A DNA stretch of 64,000 nucleotides from Brucella sp. 21LCYQ03 (GCF_023554105.1 NZ_JAMJWE010000001.1:186001-250000), one strand, 5' to 3'. Shown: positions 18,825 to 28,376, counted from the stretch's first letter. Numbers and translations are program-made. Notes: generated by a model from the sequence alone, not told the origin.

Positions 18825-19724
18825 TTATTTATTGCGCAAAACTATGCATGCGCCGCCCGCGGCGCGCAGTTTAGCGCAGATGCTATCCGCTTCACTACGG
18901 CTGTCTGCTCCAATGCGCACTGCATAGATACCTCGACGTGCAATTGGTGTGCGCACACGGCTGATCACCGGGTTATGTCCGGCGAGCACGGAGCTGAACT
19001 GTTTGCGCAGTCGGTTCCATTGATTGACAGCGGCGCTGCGCCGGAAGTTGCCCGCAACCTGAATGCCCCATGGCTTTGGCTTAATCCGCGACATTGGAAT
19101 TGTTGCGGTGCGGACTATGGGCAGGCGTTTGCAGGCTTCGCTAAAGCTTAGCTTCGCGTCTAACGGTCTGTTGGTGATCTCCTGACCAGCTGCGAAATTA
19201 TCGGCAGGTGCACCTGTCAGGTCCAGAACATAGTCTTCGGTTTCAAGCGGCAGAAAACCACCCGAACGCATCCAGTTGCCAACACGGCCCGGACCAGCAT
19301 TATAGGCCGCTGCTGCAAGCCCCCAGTTTCCGAAAGCACCCTTCAACTCGCTTAGAAAACCTGCTGAGGCGGGAATTGCCTGTTCGATGTCGAAAGGATC
19401 AGCCAGTCCGCGCTCTTTGGCGGTATAGGGCATGAACTGTGCAATGCCCTGTGCACCGACAGTGCTGATGGCACGATGATCAAAGCGGCTTTCTTTCCAG
19501 ATAAGACGCGCGAAAAAATCTTTTGGAATGCCGCGTTTTTCTGCGCTTTCTTCAATGAGTTGGCAGATCCGAGTGACAGTGGGCTCCGCTTTTTTTGAGG
19601 GCATTGGAGGGCCATAGACTTCCGCTGCCGGTTCGGTTTGAGCGAATGCGGATTTAATAGCATCTGGCCAGCAAAGAAGCTGAAAAAGCGCAATCACTGC
19701 GATAGCCAGATGCGAATGCGTCAT
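18825..19724 (-). CDS. Lytic transglycosylase (SLT domain) with SPOR-like tail
   Basis: A 299-residue exported murein hydrolase that cleaves the MurNAc-GlcNAc bond with anhydro product. After a signal peptide (MTHSHLAIAVIALFQLL...), the SLT domain has the catalytic Glu 78 in IWKESRFD, GAQGIAQFMPYTA and AAAYNAGPGRVGNWM. The C-terminal 80 residues end in a segment (IYAVRIGADSRSEADSICAK) resembling a SPOR repeat, which binds denuded glycan strands. The start at 19724 is preferred over a TTG at 19775 because it gives a proper signal peptide. Role in division or envelope turnover is inferred. Confidence 0.88.
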   Translation of the reverse strand: MTHSHLAIAVIALFQLLCWPDAIKSAFAQTEPAAEVYGPPMPSKKAEPTVTRICQLIEESAEKRGIPKDFFARLIWKESRFDHRAISTVGAQGIAQFMPYTAKERGLADPFDIEQAIPASAGFLSELKGAFGNWGLAAAAYNAGPGRVGNWMRSGGFLPLETEDYVLDLTGAPADNFAAGQEITNRPLDAKLSFSEACKRLPIVRTATIPMSRIKPKPWGIQVAGNFRRSAAVNQWNRLRKQFSSVLAGHNPVISRVRTPIARRGIYAVRIGADSRSEADSICAKLRAAGGACIVLRNK

Positions 19725-19888
19725 GCAGCTTTTCCACCCATAAACCCCGAAATCTTTGAAAACAGAGTAAAGCAAGTTTTTGACATGTCGATATGAGTTC
19801 GTACACAGCTATCGAATATCCAAAATATGTTCTTGCTCTAAAGGAGCTTTGCGCCATTTTAGCACTCAGATAACAGAGGGATAGAACC

Positions 19889-20350
19889 ATGCTGCTAAAT
19901 AAAATCAGTCGTTTGAGTGTGTTGGCGGGTGTGATGTTTCTGGCGGGTTGCGTGGCGGAAGGTGGGCCGGATTATCGGCCACCAGTCAGGCCGAGCCCAT
20001 CGCAGCCGCAAATGTGTCCGATGATTTATGCGCCGGTTTGTGGCGAGCGCGGTTCGTCGCGCAAGACTTTTGGCAATGCATGCCAAGCGCGTGCTGATGG
20101 TTATCGGATCGTCGGAAATGGCCAGTGTCGTTCACGACCAGTGACTGGCCCGGGTTCCGGCTGGAGAGGTGAGCGCCCGGGGCGTCCTCCGCAGCAGGGT
20201 AACAGGCCGGGCCGTCCGGGTGCTGGTGCTTGCACGCGCGAATTTATGCCGGTCTGTGCAAGAAGAGGGAGTGCTACACAGACATTTCCGAACCGCTGTG
20301 AAGCCGAACGTGCCGGCTACAATATAACCAGTGCTAATCGGTGCCGTTAA
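19889..20350 (+). CDS. Lipoprotein with two Kazal-type repeats
   Basis: A 153-residue lipoprotein: signal peptide with lipobox LAGC (Cys 21), a Pro-rich linker, then two Kazal-like modules separated by a Gly/Pro/Arg-rich hinge. Module 1 has Cys 43, 51, 65 and 80 with IYAPVCGERG and KTFGNACQA; module 2 has Cys 115, 123, 137 and 152 with FMPVCARRG and TFPNRCEAE. Kazal domains inhibit serine proteases; these have four cysteines (two disulfides) instead of the classical six, a form seen in bacterial members. A location on the outer membrane or periplasmic face is likely. Whether it inhibits a host or self protease is unknown. Its terminator appears to overlap the end of convergent uvrB. Confidence 0.85.
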   Translation: MLLNKISRLSVLAGVMFLAGCVAEGGPDYRPPVRPSPSQPQMCPMIYAPVCGERGSSRKTFGNACQARADGYRIVGNGQCRSRPVTGPGSGWRGERPGRPPQQGNRPGRPGAGACTREFMPVCARRGSATQTFPNRCEAERAGYNITSANRCR

Positions 20351-20368
20351 GCACTAAACCCTAATGAC

Positions 20369-23161
20369 TTAACGCCCCGGTCGGCCAGTTTTGCCGGGGC
20401 GGCGCTTTTTGCGGGCAGTTTCTGCCGGGTCTTCATAAGAGCCGACGCCAGCGCGTTCACGACGGATGATGGCATCATCCGCACCTGCTGGCTTTTCTGT
20501 CCGCTTGACGGTCATTTCATCCAGCGTGTTCTTGCGGAACAGCGGTTTGGCCATATCCGTGCCCGGGCCCATATTGTCGAGTGACGGCTTGGCAAAGAGC
20601 GATTTCTTCGGCTCGTCATCAACTGTGCGATGCGCTTTGCGTCCTGCATTGTGACGACCCTTGGTACGGCCCGTGACCGGGCTTTCCAGTTCAACTTCAC
20701 GCGCCATCGGATCATCGGCAATTGCCAGTTCCATCTCACGCAGGCGCTTGACCTCATCACGCAGTCTCGCAGCCTTCTCGAAGTCGAGATCGGCAGCCGC
20801 ATCGCGCATCTGCTTTTCAAGATGCTCAAGATGGGCGGCAAGATTGTTGCCCATCATCGAACCTTCTTCAGCAAAGCCCGAAAGATCGGCGCGGACGTGA
20901 TCCTGTTCGTAAACTGAATTGAGAATGTCCGAAATATTCTTCTTTACCGAGGCAGGCGTGATGCCATGCTCAAGATTGTAGGCTTCCTGCTTTTCGCGAC
21001 GGCGGCTGGTTTCATCCATCGCGCGCTGCATAGAGCCGGTGATGTTGTCGGCGTAAAGAATGACCTTGCCGTCAACGTTACGCGCGGCACGACCGATGGT
21101 CTGCACCAGAGACGTTTCCGAACGCAGGAAACCTTCCTTGTCGGCATCCAGAATGGCGACGAAACCGCATTCAGGAATATCGAGACCTTCGCGCAGCAGG
21201 TTGATACCCACCAGCACGTCAAACGCGCCAAGGCGCAGATCGCGGATGATTTCGATACGCTCGAGCGTGTCGATGTCCGAATGCATATAACGCACGCGAA
21301 CCCCTTGTTCGTGCAGATATTCGGTCAGGTCTTCGGCCATGCGCTTGGTCAGCACCGTGCAGAGCGTGCGATAGCCCTTGCGCGCAGTTTCGCGGATTTC
21401 GCCCAGCACATCATCAACCTGATTTTTCGCAGGACGAACTTCAACCGGCGGATCGATCAGGCCAGTCGGGCGGATGACCTGTTCGGCGAACACGCCGCCA
21501 GCTTCTTCCATTTCCCATTTGCCCGGCGTTGCCGATACCGCAATGGTCTGCGGACGCATGGCGTCCCATTCCTCAAAGCGCAGCGGACGGTTATCCATGC
21601 AGGATGGTAGGCGGAAGCCATATTCCGCCAGTGTTGCCTTACGCCTAAAGTCGCCGCGATACATGCCGCCAATCTGTGGAACCGTGACGTGGCTTTCATC
21701 GAGGAAGACCAGCGCATTGTCTGGAATATATTCGAACAGCGTTGGCGGCGGCTCACCCGGCTGACGCCCAGTGAGATAACGTGAATAGTTTTCAATGCCG
21801 TTGCAGACACCCGTTGCTTCAAGCATCTCAAGATCGAAATTGGTGCGCTGCTCAAGGCGCTGTGCTTCGAGCAGTCGACCGGCGCGGTTCAGCTCTGCAA
21901 GGCGATGCTGCAATTCTTCCTGAATGGACTTGATCGCCTGATTAAGCGTCGGACGCGGCGTTACATAGTGCGAATTCGCGTAGATCTTGACTGATTGCAG
22001 ATCGCCGGTTTTCTGAGCGGTCAGTGGGTCAAATTCGGCGATGGTTTCAATCTCATCGCCAAACAGCGAGATACGCCATGCGCGATCTTCCAAGTGGGCT
22101 GGGAAGATTTCAATCGTATCGCCACGCACGCGGAACGAGCCGCGCACGAAGTTGATGTCTTGCCGCTTATATTGCTGCGCCACGAGATCGGCGAGAAGCT
22201 GGCGCTGGTCGAGCCGGTCGCCGATCTTCATCTCAAACGTCATGGCCGTATAGGTTTCGACCGAACCGATACCGTAAATGCACGAAACAGAGGCAACGAT
22301 GATGACGTCATCACGCTCAATCAGCGCACGCGTTGCTGCGTGGCGCATCCGGTCGATCTGTTCGTTTACGGTCGATTCTTTTTCGATATAGGTGTCCGAC
22401 CGTGCCACATAGGCTTCCGGCTGGTAGTAGTCGTAATAGGAAACGAAATATTCGACGGCATTGTTCGGGAAGAAGTTCTTGAACTCCCCGTAGAGCTGTG
22501 CTGCCAGCGTTTTGTTTGGCGCAAGAATGAGCGCGGGGCGCTGCGTTTCCTGAATAACCTTGGCCATGGTGAAGGTCTTACCGGAGCCGGTGACGCCGAG
22601 CAAAACCTGTGTGCGGTCCTGATCATCAAGGCCGCTGACCAGATCGCGAATAGCGGTCGGCTGATCGCCCGAAGGCTCGAAGCTCGATTCCATCTGAATC
22701 GCAATGCCGCCTTCCGACTTGGGTGGCCGGGCAGGGCGGTGCGGTGTCCAGAGTTCGCCGTTCTTGAACAGCGGATTGCCGGATTCAATCAGATCGGACA
22801 GTGCCTTGACGGTTGCTGTCGCGCCTGTTGGGTTCAGCGCGGTGGCATCTTCAAGGCTGATGTCTAGACCGGAGACAGGATTAAGACCGGCGGCAGCGCG
22901 TTCTTTTGCGGAAGCTGCGCCACCCATCGAAGTGCCGCGAGAACTACGCGAAGGTTCCTTGCTGCGCTCAGGCACCTTCTTGGGTGCCTTTGGTGTTTTG
23001 GCTTTCGTCTGAGGCTTGTCGGCCTCTTCGCCAATGTCTTTGGCCCAATCAGAGATCGAGCCCGAGAATGGTGTGCCTGACAAATCGCGCTGTGGCACTT
23101 CGCCAAAGCCGCGTGTTTCGTCATGCGAATCCTGAGTGTATTTGTCTTTTGAGGAGGCCAT
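20369..23161 (-). CDS. uvrB: Excinuclease ABC subunit B with N- and C-terminal extensions
   Basis: UvrB is the helicase-like damage-verification subunit of nucleotide excision repair. At 930 residues it is about 260 longer than E. coli UvrB. The canonical protein starts only near residue 155 ([14 protein letters not shown]); Walker A GVTGSGKT is at about 190, the beta-hairpin with [11 protein letters not shown] follows, then [12 protein letters not shown], and helicase motif [16 protein letters not shown] and QTIGRAARN. The C-terminal UVR domain is followed by a basic tail of some 100 residues. The N-terminal extension is rich in Lys/Pro/Ser and looks disordered. The ATG at 23161 is chosen; a GTG two codons upstream is possible. 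The extension appears to be common in Rhizobiales. Confidence 0.96.
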   Translation of the reverse strand: MASSKDKYTQDSHDETRGFGEVPQRDLSGTPFSGSISDWAKDIGEEADKPQTKAKTPKAPKKVPERSKEPSRSSRGTSMGGAASAKERAAAGLNPVSGLDISLEDATALNPTGATATVKALSDLIESGNPLFKNGELWTPHRPARPPKSEGGIAIQMESSFEPSGDQPTAIRDLVSGLDDQDRTQVLLGVTGSGKTFTMAKVIQETQRPALILAPNKTLAAQLYGEFKNFFPNNAVEYFVSYYDYYQPEAYVARSDTYIEKESTVNEQIDRMRHAATRALIERDDVIIVASVSCIYGIGSVETYTAMTFEMKIGDRLDQRQLLADLVAQQYKRQDINFVRGSFRVRGDTIEIFPAHLEDRAWRISLFGDEIETIAEFDPLTAQKTGDLQSVKIYANSHYVTPRPTLNQAIKSIQEELQHRLAELNRAGRLLEAQRLEQRTNFDLEMLEATGVCNGIENYSRYLTGRQPGEPPPTLFEYIPDNALVFLDESHVTVPQIGGMYRGDFRRKATLAEYGFRLPSCMDNRPLRFEEWDAMRPQTIAVSATPGKWEMEEAGGVFAEQVIRPTGLIDPPVEVRPAKNQVDDVLGEIRETARKGYRTLCTVLTKRMAEDLTEYLHEQGVRVRYMHSDIDTLERIEIIRDLRLGAFDVLVGINLLREGLDIPECGFVAILDADKEGFLRSETSLVQTIGRAARNVDGKVILYADNITGSMQRAMDETSRRREKQEAYNLEHGITPASVKKNISDILNSVYEQDHVRADLSGFAEEGSMMGNNLAAHLEHLEKQMRDAAADLDFEKAARLRDEVKRLREMELAIADDPMAREVELESPVTGRTKGRHNAGRKAHRTVDDEPKKSLFAKPSLDNMGPGTDMAKPLFRKNTLDEMTVKRTEKPAGADDAIIRRERAGVGSYEDPAETARKKRRPGKTGRPGR
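20373..20410 (+). terminator. Possible Kazal-gene terminator inside the uvrB 3' end
   Basis: CGCCCCGG pairs with CCGGGGCG, followed after GCGC by five T on the plus strand. It lies inside the last codons of the convergent uvrB gene, so coding sequence and terminator share bases. Confidence 0.45.
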
Positions 23162-23273
23162 GGACACAATATGGAATTTCGCAGCACAAATGAAAAGGGT
23201 GCAGCGATTAAAACCGCCGCACCATGTATCAGATTTGCATGGCTCCTGACATCAGGCTGTCAGGAGTTGCCGC

Positions 23274-23861
23274 TCACCGTGGCCCTCTTGGACGCCAGCG
23301 ATCGCCCGGACCGTAGAAATTGGGGTGGTATCCGGGGTGGTCACGCCAGCCGGGACGATCACCCCAATGAGGTCTTGGCTCACCCCACTGACCCGGTCCA
23401 CGCCAACCTGGACCCGGACGAAACGGTCCCGGACCCCAGCCGGAATTATATGGTCGCGACCCCCAGCCGGGCCCCCATCCTGGCCCGTCGTCCCAACGAT
23501 TGTGGTTGTTGATTGCCGAGCCAATGACTATTCCAGCGATGAGTGGAATGCCAATTGCTGCTGCAGTCGGGCCGAAATTATCATTGGTGGTATAACCGCC
23601 GCCGCCCGTTTGTACGGCGATGTAGCGGGATGACGCCCAGCCATCAAGACCGGCATAATTTACGCGACACCAGCCATAGCCACTCGTGCAGCCTGCAACA
23701 CCGATGACAACGCCATTTGGAATGCGCCCCATCGATGCATATTGTGTGCCAGGACCCGTGCGTAAATTAATTGTAGCGGTTGCCAAACCGTTTGATGCTT
23801 CTGCGCTTGTTGTAAATAAAAGTGCTAATGTAGTAATAGATGTTGCAATAATTAGTTTCAT
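23274..23861 (-). CDS. Exported SH3b-domain protein with Gly/Pro/Trp-rich tail
   Basis: A 195-residue exported protein. A signal peptide (MKLIIATSITTLALLFTTSA) is followed by a bacterial SH3 domain (about 26-83) with ATINLRTGPGTQYASMGRIP and GWCRVNYAGLDGWASSRYI, typical of wall- or peptide-binding SH3b modules. A short hydrophobic glycine-zipper (IPLIAGIVIGSAI) and a long tail of GPGW/GPG repeats follow. The tail composition resembles BA14K and related rhizobial envelope proteins. Function is unknown; binding to peptidoglycan is a reasonable guess. Confidence 0.82.
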   Translation of the reverse strand: MKLIIATSITTLALLFTTSAEASNGLATATINLRTGPGTQYASMGRIPNGVVIGVAGCTSGYGWCRVNYAGLDGWASSRYIAVQTGGGGYTTNDNFGPTAAAIGIPLIAGIVIGSAINNHNRWDDGPGWGPGWGSRPYNSGWGPGPFRPGPGWRGPGQWGEPRPHWGDRPGWRDHPGYHPNFYGPGDRWRPRGPR

Positions 23862-24144
23862 TTTATGCCCCCAGCATTCAATGTAATAATCTTAATATAA
23901 ATCTATATTGTTATAATAGGCATAATTTTTTCCATCTAATTGATTTTACCATTAATATTTAAAATTTTATACTTAATTTTTATTTTTAGTCGGAAATAAC
24001 ATAATCCCGGGATAAAGTTTTGATACGCTGCGCTGATATGTGATTTTGTTGTGCATGGCTGCGGTGCGCGTGTAGCACTTTTACTCGTTCGCGGCTTACC
24101 GCATACTCAGCCCGACTCTGTTCAGGTGATTGAAGGAAACATTG

Positions 24145-24534
24145 ATGATTGATTTGAACGCGCCAAAGGGCATGTTGACCGTGCGTACACAGGCCATGCC
24201 GAATGATACCAACGCAGCGGGCGATATTTTCGGTGGTTGGGTTATGGCGCAGATGGATATTGCAAGTGCTATTCGCGCCTCAGAACGTGCTAAGGGGCGC
24301 GTTGTAACGGCGGCTGTGCGCGAAATGTCGTTTGCGAAGCCGGTCAAGATTGGCGATGTACTTTGTGTTTATACGGAAATTACGCGTGTTGGTCGCACGT
24401 CGATCACGCTGCGCGTGGAGGCATGGGCACAGCGCTATCTCGCAGAAGAGATGGATCTGGTGACGCATGGCGAGTTCGTGATGGTCGCGCTCGACAAGAC
24501 CGGTCAGCCAACACCGGTTCCTGCGGAATCGTGA
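24145..24534 (+). CDS. Acyl-CoA thioesterase, YciA type
   Basis: A 129-residue hot-dog fold thioesterase that hydrolyses acyl-CoA in the cytoplasm. The signature is PNDTNAAGDIFGGWVMAQMD, with the conserved Asn/Asp region and central helix; RVVTAAVREMSFAKPVKIGD and TEITRVGRTSITLRVEAW (quoted in parts) complete the domain. The ATG at 24145 has AAGGAAAC upstream; the TTG at 24130 is not needed. Upstream 23862-24144 is notably AT-rich with no gene. Preferred chain length cannot be told. Confidence 0.9.
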   Translation: MIDLNAPKGMLTVRTQAMPNDTNAAGDIFGGWVMAQMDIASAIRASERAKGRVVTAAVREMSFAKPVKIGDVLCVYTEITRVGRTSITLRVEAWAQRYLAEEMDLVTHGEFVMVALDKTGQPTPVPAES

Positions 24535-24537
24535 TCT

Positions 24538-24563
24538 AAAGCCCGGATATAACAGGGCTTTTT
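24538..24563. terminator. Terminator between convergent thioesterase and extensin-like genes
   Basis: AAAGCCC / GGGCTTT stem with ten-base loop and trailing T; it ends two bases before the extensin-like stop codon. Confidence 0.75.
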
Positions 24564-24564
24564 G

Positions 24565-25422
24565 CTATTTGCAGGCGCGATAACCGCTGCGGCGCTGCAT
24601 CAGATCAAAGTGAAAATGATCTGCGTGTTCGCGATTATAACCGGGTCCGAGGACCGTGGTGAAATAAGAACACGCATCGGAGCGAACGCTGTTGAGCAGG
24701 CCTTTCTCGCGGAAGGCGAAGAAGCCCGGTTTGCGCACTGTGATGCTCTTGCCGTTGTTCAGAACGATTTTCGTAACATCGATAGCATTGCCACTGGAAT
24801 GCTCCGACATTTTCGCCCCGCGACGGTGGTTCATCGTGCGGCAGGAATAGCCACCCGCATTGTGGATCGTGTTGATGCCGGAGAGATAACGCAAACGCGC
24901 TGACGGTTGGAGATCGCCCTTGATCCAGCGTGCGAAGGCTTCCGTCACCTCGCAATTCAATGTTGCTGCTGGCTTGAAAGCGATGTTGCCGCTGTTGAAG
25001 CCGCGTACTTCAATCGGGTTGTCGATGCGACAGCTTCCACCTTGATTGATGGGCGATTTTTCGGTGAAGACCACACCAAGGCGCTTTAAGCGCGTTCGGC
25101 AGGCGGCTTCGGAATTCGACATCGCATAGATGTTTTCGATTGTGCTGACAGGATTTTGCACCGGTGTGGCAAAGCCATAGTCGCCTGCGTAATGGGGCTG
25201 GCTTTGCGTTGTCATCTCATTTGCGTTGTTTTCGATTTCCTCAGCCAGACCAACCACGCGCGGCTCCCTTGGCGCTGGTGGTGGCACGACAATATCTGCA
25301 TTGGCAATGTCTGCTTGCGGTCGCGGCGGCCGATCACCCGAACAACTGGCTAAGAGAGTCAAAAGCGCAAGACCTGTTGGCAATGCATAACGATGAAAGC
25401 GGTTGGACAACGCAAAACTCAT
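24565..25422 (-). CDS. Extensin-like lipoprotein with LAS-peptidase-type zinc motif
   Basis: A 285-residue lipoprotein of the extensin-like C-terminal family. The lipobox is LASC (Cys 27). The C-terminal domain of about 180 residues carries SEHSSGNAIDV and EHADHFHFDL, i.e. the HxxxxxxD and HxH pattern of the LAS group of zinc peptidases (D-alanyl-D-alanine carboxypeptidase, MepA), plus conserved Cys residues. A peptidoglycan endopeptidase or carboxypeptidase role in the periplasm is inferred; the Pfam name derives from plant extensin and says little. The start at 25422 follows GCAGGGAC; five upstream codons are possible. Confidence 0.82.
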   Translation of the reverse strand: MSFALSNRFHRYALPTGLALLTLLASCSGDRPPRPQADIANADIVVPPPAPREPRVVGLAEEIENNANEMTTQSQPHYAGDYGFATPVQNPVSTIENIYAMSNSEAACRTRLKRLGVVFTEKSPINQGGSCRIDNPIEVRGFNSGNIAFKPAATLNCEVTEAFARWIKGDLQPSARLRYLSGINTIHNAGGYSCRTMNHRRGAKMSEHSSGNAIDVTKIVLNNGKSITVRKPGFFAFREKGLLNSVRSDACSYFTTVLGPGYNREHADHFHFDLMQRRSGYRACK

Positions 25423-25631
25423 GTCCCTGCCTTTCATTCCGGAAATGGTTCTGCACGCATATTAGACCATAAGCGTAAACGAACAGTCAGTGCTGCTGTT
25501 AAAGCCTATGGCGATAATCGGGCAGATCGTGGTCATAAGATTGGCGAAATCTCAACGTCACTCTGCTAACACTATCTTGCGGTTGAGGGCCAGACCGCGA
25601 CATGATCCTTCCGGTCCCCAAAGTTCTTCCC

Positions 25632-25982
25632 ATGTCAGCACTTATTTCGCCAAGCGTCTTGCCGATTCTGCTTCTCATCGGCTCAAACGTATTCATGACT
25701 TTCGCCTGGTACGGGCATTTGAAATTCACCAGCACGCCGCTGATAACGGTGATTTTCATCAGCTGGGGTATCGCGCTGTTTGAATATTTTCTGGCAGTAC
25801 CTGCCAATCGTATCGGGCACGAAGTCTATTCAGCTGCACAGCTCAAGACGATACAGGAAGTTATCACGCTGGTGATTTTCAGCCTGTTCTCGATCTTTTA
25901 CCTCAAAGAAGCTTTCACCTGGAATCATGTGATGGGCTTTGCGCTGATAGCCGGTGGCGCAGCGCTGATTTTTCGAGGCTAG
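25632..25982 (+). CDS. DMT-like small membrane protein (DUF486)
   Basis: A 116-residue inner-membrane protein of the DUF486 family, related to small multidrug-type transporters. Four hydrophobic segments are visible, with the family signature SNVFMTFAWYGHLKF and GIALFEYFLAVPANRIGH, then YLKEAFTWNHVMGFALI. The second ATG (25632) matches homologue length; an ATG ten codons earlier is possible and neither has a good ribosome site. Substrate unknown. It is convergent with the EamA transporter. Confidence 0.85.
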   Translation: MSALISPSVLPILLLIGSNVFMTFAWYGHLKFTSTPLITVIFISWGIALFEYFLAVPANRIGHEVYSAAQLKTIQEVITLVIFSLFSIFYLKEAFTWNHVMGFALIAGGAALIFRG

Positions 25983-25992
25983 TTTTTCTTTT

Positions 25993-26013
25993 CGCACTTT
26001 TGCTGGAAATGCT
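25993..26013 (+). repeat. Short dispersed repeat, copy A
   Basis: The 21 bases CGCACTTTTGCTGGAAATGC plus T recur at 53856-53876 and, with one change, at 54334-54354. This copy lies between two convergent stop codons. It is shorter than the other two copies, which add AAAACCGCTA on the left. Confidence 0.6.
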
Positions 26014-26016
26014 GGG

Positions 26017-26919
26017 TTATTCAGCCGCCACTGGGATTGGTTCCGCTCTGCGTTTCCAGAACATCGGAACCAATTCCACTGCCATCATTGCGATAAACAA
26101 CAGTCCGCAGCCGATAAAACCGATAAATGTCAGGCGGTCGCCGAGGAAGATTGCGCCAAACATAGCGGCAAAGATTGCTTCGGATGAGAGGAAAATCGCC
26201 GCCTGCGCCGAGGTTGTATAACGTTGGCCAATGGCTTGCAGCGTGAATGCGACGCCTGATGAAAAGACGCCAGTAAACAGCAGCTCTTTCCACGTTAGCG
26301 CAATGAAGTTCCAGTTGATGTCTTCAACCACCACAGCAATGGCCAGTCCGGCAACAGCGGCGGTTGCAAACTGCACGCAGCTTAGTGTTATGGGGCGGCC
26401 TGCACGATTGGCACGGCTGATCAGCAAAACCTGCATGGCCCAAAACACTGCACCAATGATGACGAGCCAGTCACCTTGTTTGAGTGCGCTTAAAGTGCCG
26501 CCGGATAGTAAAAATATTCCCGCGAGACACGCAACGGCGCTTGGCCAAACAATCGGGTGTGGCCAGTTTCGAAACACAATGACACCCAGAACGGGCACCA
26601 TCACAACATAAAGGCCGGTGAGAAAGCCTGCATTGGTTACGGACGTGGTGATGAGGCCGATTTGTTGCAGGACGAGGCCGGTGAACAGCATCGAACCCAC
26701 AAGCATAAAATACAGATAGTTCGAACGTTGCAGTCTATGGGGTGATCGTCTGCCTTCGGCAATCGACCATGGCAGCACAGTGATTGCGGCAATAGCCGAG
26801 CGGACACCGATAAACAGAAATGGTCCGATGCTGGCCATCGCGGTTGATTGCGCAACAAAGCCCATCCCCCAAATGACACCCGCCAGAAGAAGGAGTAAAT
26901 TTGCCTGAACGCGTGTCAT
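26017..26919 (-). CDS. EamA-family (DMT) transporter
   Basis: A 300-residue inner-membrane transporter with two EamA repeats and ten predicted helices. The N-terminal LLLLAGVIWGMGFVAQS and the second-half start with LVIIGAVFWAMQVLLIS are the usual repeat openings; ending FIGCGLLFIAMMAVELVPMF. Such proteins export amino acids or metabolites; the substrate is not predictable here. Start taken at the second of two adjacent ATG codons because GAGG lies five bases before it. The C-terminal end abuts the short repeat at 25993. Confidence 0.85.
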   Translation of the reverse strand: MTRVQANLLLLLAGVIWGMGFVAQSTAMASIGPFLFIGVRSAIAAITVLPWSIAEGRRSPHRLQRSNYLYFMLVGSMLFTGLVLQQIGLITTSVTNAGFLTGLYVVMVPVLGVIVFRNWPHPIVWPSAVACLAGIFLLSGGTLSALKQGDWLVIIGAVFWAMQVLLISRANRAGRPITLSCVQFATAAVAGLAIAVVVEDINWNFIALTWKELLFTGVFSSGVAFTLQAIGQRYTTSAQAAIFLSSEAIFAAMFGAIFLGDRLTFIGFIGCGLLFIAMMAVELVPMFWKRRAEPIPVAAE

Positions 26920-27059
26920 CATTGCCTCATAAATGCGGGATCAGCTTAGCGGCTTGGCGCGTCATCCCTTCGCGGCTATGCTATAGGCAATAGTCGATAA
27001 CGGCGGCAAGGGATTTCCTTGTGCGGCGTATTTGGGGATGCTTTTTCGGGAGGGGCTAC

Positions 27060-28109
27060 ATGTTTTCTTTTTTCACTAGAAACAAAGCAATTCTGGCAGG
27101 CGCTGCGCTTGCAGCTGTTTTGGCCAATGCTGGTCCCGCTACTGCGGCTTTCAAGCAAATTCGCGATAGCTGGGTTCAGTGCGATTTCGCATCCAATTGT
27201 ACGCTTGCGCTTAAAAGCACGGATAATGGTCCGATATCGTTCAGTCTTTATCGCAGCAGTGCAGTCAATTCGCAGCCTTCATTGCGCCTGTCCGGTTTTG
27301 ATCAGGGTGCGAAGGCTGGCAAGATCGTCGTTGCTGTTGATGGCAAGCAGGTGATTTCTTTCGACCTCTCAGTGCTGAAGCTCGATGATGGTCAAGGCTA
27401 TTATGAAAATGCAGCAGACGTAAAAAAGCTGCTTGATGCCATGAAAGCCGGTCAAAAGCTGACGCTGCAATATAATGGCAAAACATATAGCTATTCGCTC
27501 TCAGGCTTTGTTGGCGGGTTGATTTACATGGATGAGCAACAGTCGCTGAACGGAACTGTTGCGGCTTTGCAGGCCAAGGGCAATAAGGCGGCTCCGCCCG
27601 CTCCAGACGTGTCACTGATTACAACGATCAATGAACTGCCAGAGTCTATTCGTAAAGATTTCAGTGGCGAGGATTCGGTTTGTGGCACTGACGACGGAGA
27701 CCCTTTTCAGAATGGTGGGGGGTTCAATGCAAAAATAGCCGATGGAACAAACCTCATTGGCGTGCCGTGTGGTTCACCGGGTGCCTATAACCAACCCTTT
27801 GCTTTTTATAGTCAGTCGGATGACAAAGTGGTTCCGATCTCCTTGCCGACGATCTCCGATGATGGTCCGAGCACTGTTGATCAAGCTTGGAATATCGACT
27901 GGTCGCAATCCTCCAAGACACTGACCGCCTTTTTTAAAGGCCGTGGCATCGGTGATTGCGGAACCTATGATGTCTGGAAGGCAATTGACGACGTAGATGG
28001 CAAAGTGCGCTTCGTTCTCCTTGAAGAGCGCTCGAAAGGCGATTGTGACGGCAACTATGCCGGTGGCCCCGAAAAATGGCCTGCAAGCTGGCCTGTCTCG
28101 AAAAAATAG
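27060..28109 (+). CDS. DUF1176 exported protein
   Basis: A 349-residue exported protein of the DUF1176 family, function unknown. The signal peptide is MFSFFTRNKAILAGAALAAV ending at ANAGPATAA. The first domain contains FKQIRDSWVQCDFASNCTLA and SFSLYRSSAV, with paired Cys; the second has FKGRGIGDCGTYDVWKAID and a final GDCDGNYAGGPEKWP block, the recurrent DUF1176 ending. The ATG at 27060 is preceded by GGGAGGGG; the frame opens at 27021 but without homology. A periplasmic location is inferred. Confidence 0.85.
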   Translation: MFSFFTRNKAILAGAALAAVLANAGPATAAFKQIRDSWVQCDFASNCTLALKSTDNGPISFSLYRSSAVNSQPSLRLSGFDQGAKAGKIVVAVDGKQVISFDLSVLKLDDGQGYYENAADVKKLLDAMKAGQKLTLQYNGKTYSYSLSGFVGGLIYMDEQQSLNGTVAALQAKGNKAAPPAPDVSLITTINELPESIRKDFSGEDSVCGTDDGDPFQNGGGFNAKIADGTNLIGVPCGSPGAYNQPFAFYSQSDDKVVPISLPTISDDGPSTVDQAWNIDWSQSSKTLTAFFKGRGIGDCGTYDVWKAIDDVDGKVRFVLLEERSKGDCDGNYAGGPEKWPASWPVSKK

Positions 28110-28196
28110 CGCGATTTACGCGTATAATTAACAGGCTGAAATTTTTGTTCGTGAAATGATCTTTTAAAATGCTATAGTTTCACCAACATCTCTTTG

Positions 28197-28238
28197 AACG
28201 GTTCCGAAGCGATTGCTTCGGGGACCGTTTTCTTTTTG
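28197..28238 (+). terminator. Strong terminator/attenuator upstream of greA
   Basis: AACGGT and CCGAAGC on the left pair with GCTTCGG and ACCGTT on the right around GATT, followed by TTTTCTTTTT. It lies 88 bases after the DUF1176 stop and 139 bases before greA, so it may end the former or act in the greA leader. Confidence 0.8.
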
Positions 28239-28376
28239 TGTGCCGCCGGGTGATTTCACCTGTCGGACGGTGATTTTGGTTCTAGTGTGAAGCAAAATCA
28301 GGCGGGCAATCAAACTGCCGCTGCACTTAAATCCCGGAGGGAAGTGTAGCGGGCGATGGAAAGGACTGGACTGGGT

